DNA from: Arthrobacter_J sp038199985
Lineage (GTDB): Bacteria > Actinomycetota > Actinomycetes > Actinomycetales > Micrococcaceae
Assembly (NCBI GenBank): GCA_038199985.1
Contig: JBBPYK010000069.1
Coordinates: 104,303-168,302, forward strand
Length of the DNA: 64,000 nucleotides
Direction of reading: 5' to 3'
Shown here: one piece after another, positions 63,950 to 64,000 of the stretch
Numbering within the stretch: position 1 is the first letter of the stretch
Layout of the letters: each line of letters begins with the position of its first letter
The notes under the pieces: generated by a model
Database searches by the model: none
Told to the model about the DNA's origin: nothing
The model's input: the letters and a program-made list of their open reading frames with translations, nothing else
Translations under genes and position numbers: made by a program

Positions 63950-64000
63950 TTAACGGAGTGCAGCAAGCGCGTCGTCGGAGGCAAGGGTGCCGCCACCATA
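63950..64000 (-). CDS. rpsA: 30S ribosomal protein S1, C-terminal end only
   Basis: Sixteen codons, reading YGGGTLASDDALAALR and then TAA. This is the known C-terminal tail of actinobacterial S1; the rest lies past the window edge. The frame continues after the stop as AAG CTG ACT GGA AAC and a second TAA (63932-63934). Relatives end EKLTGN or similar, so the stop stands where a GAA codon is expected. Confidence 0.75.
   Translation of the reverse strand, partial: YGGGTLASDDALAALR

Noticed and set aside
1..64000. Mobile elements, prophage, CRISPR, toxin-antitoxin or defence genes
   Set aside because: No transposase, integrase, repeat array or defence domain was seen. Gene order and content look like a conserved actinobacterial core throughout.
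1..64000. tRNA genes in intergenic regions
   Set aside because: No cloverleaf-type sequence with T-loop GGTTCGAATCC-like motif was found in any gap.

Overview
The window reads as chromosomal core DNA from a moderately high-GC actinomycete, most likely an Arthrobacter-like member of the Micrococcaceae. Four things support this: the WhiA/YvcK/RapZ/UvrC cluster; the transketolase-transaldolase-pgi-zwf-opcA-pgl operon; a sufR-sufB-sufD-Rieske-sufC-sufT operon beside ctaA and ctaB; and CoaE fused to a GrpB/UPF0157 domain. Start codons are often GTG, and many genes overlap as ATGA or GTGA. I saw no insertion sequence, prophage, CRISPR array, tRNA or rRNA. All genes look intact except the two cut by the window edges. 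No stretch longer than 300 bases lacks a gene.

Layout. 1-4.5 kb (+): end of an SDR oxidoreductase, a YeiH-type transporter and PepN aminopeptidase. 4.5-9.4 kb (-): lipoate ligase, ribosomal protein L31 type B, a lipoprotein, a SpoU rRNA methyltransferase, a TSUP transporter and an ABC ATPase. 9.5-10.5 kb (+): serB. 10.5-12 kb (-): an atypical SDR and FabG. 12-13.6 kb (+): DUF3099 protein, a small Cys/His protein and SURF1. 13.6-15.2 kb (-): an ABC-F ATPase. 15.3-17.4 kb (+): the biotin transporter bioYMN. 17.5-22.5 kb (-): the SUF Fe-S assembly operon with its regulator. 22.6-25.3 kb (+): an ABC-2 exporter and heme A synthase. 25.3-27.2 kb (-): a DHDPS-family aldolase and heme O synthase. 27.5-35.7 kb (+): the pentose phosphate operon. 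35.8-39.2 kb (-): gap-pgk-tpiA-secG. 39.4-49.5 kb (-): superoxide dismutase, whiA-yvcK-rapZ-uvrC, an acyltransferase, uvrA and a GntR regulator. 49.6-54.2 kb (+): a metallo-hydrolase, a Ski2-like helicase and an S33 peptidase-like hydrolase. 54.2-62 kb (-): an MFS transporter, TerC, a membrane alpha/beta hydrolase, uvrB and coaE. 62-63.8 kb (+): a YigZ protein and a methyltransferase. The last bases (-) are the 3' end of rpsA.

The genes group by function. UvrA, UvrB and UvrC are all present within 18 kb and make up the excision-repair nuclease. SURF1, CtaA and CtaB serve cytochrome oxidase and heme A biogenesis. Two central-carbon operons face each other across a terminator at 35.7 kb.

Most notable observations: a yybP-ykoY manganese riboswitch before terC; an apparent nonsense codon that removes the last six codons of rpsA; a LexA-type palindrome at the uvrA promoter; a set of -10 elements placed so that transcripts begin at the start codon (including uvrA, uvrB and uvrC); overlapping divergent -10 elements between coaE and yigZ; and a membrane protein with an alpha/beta-hydrolase fold split by about eight membrane segments. 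I found no clearly new multi-gene system; the novelty here is in regulatory layout and single proteins.
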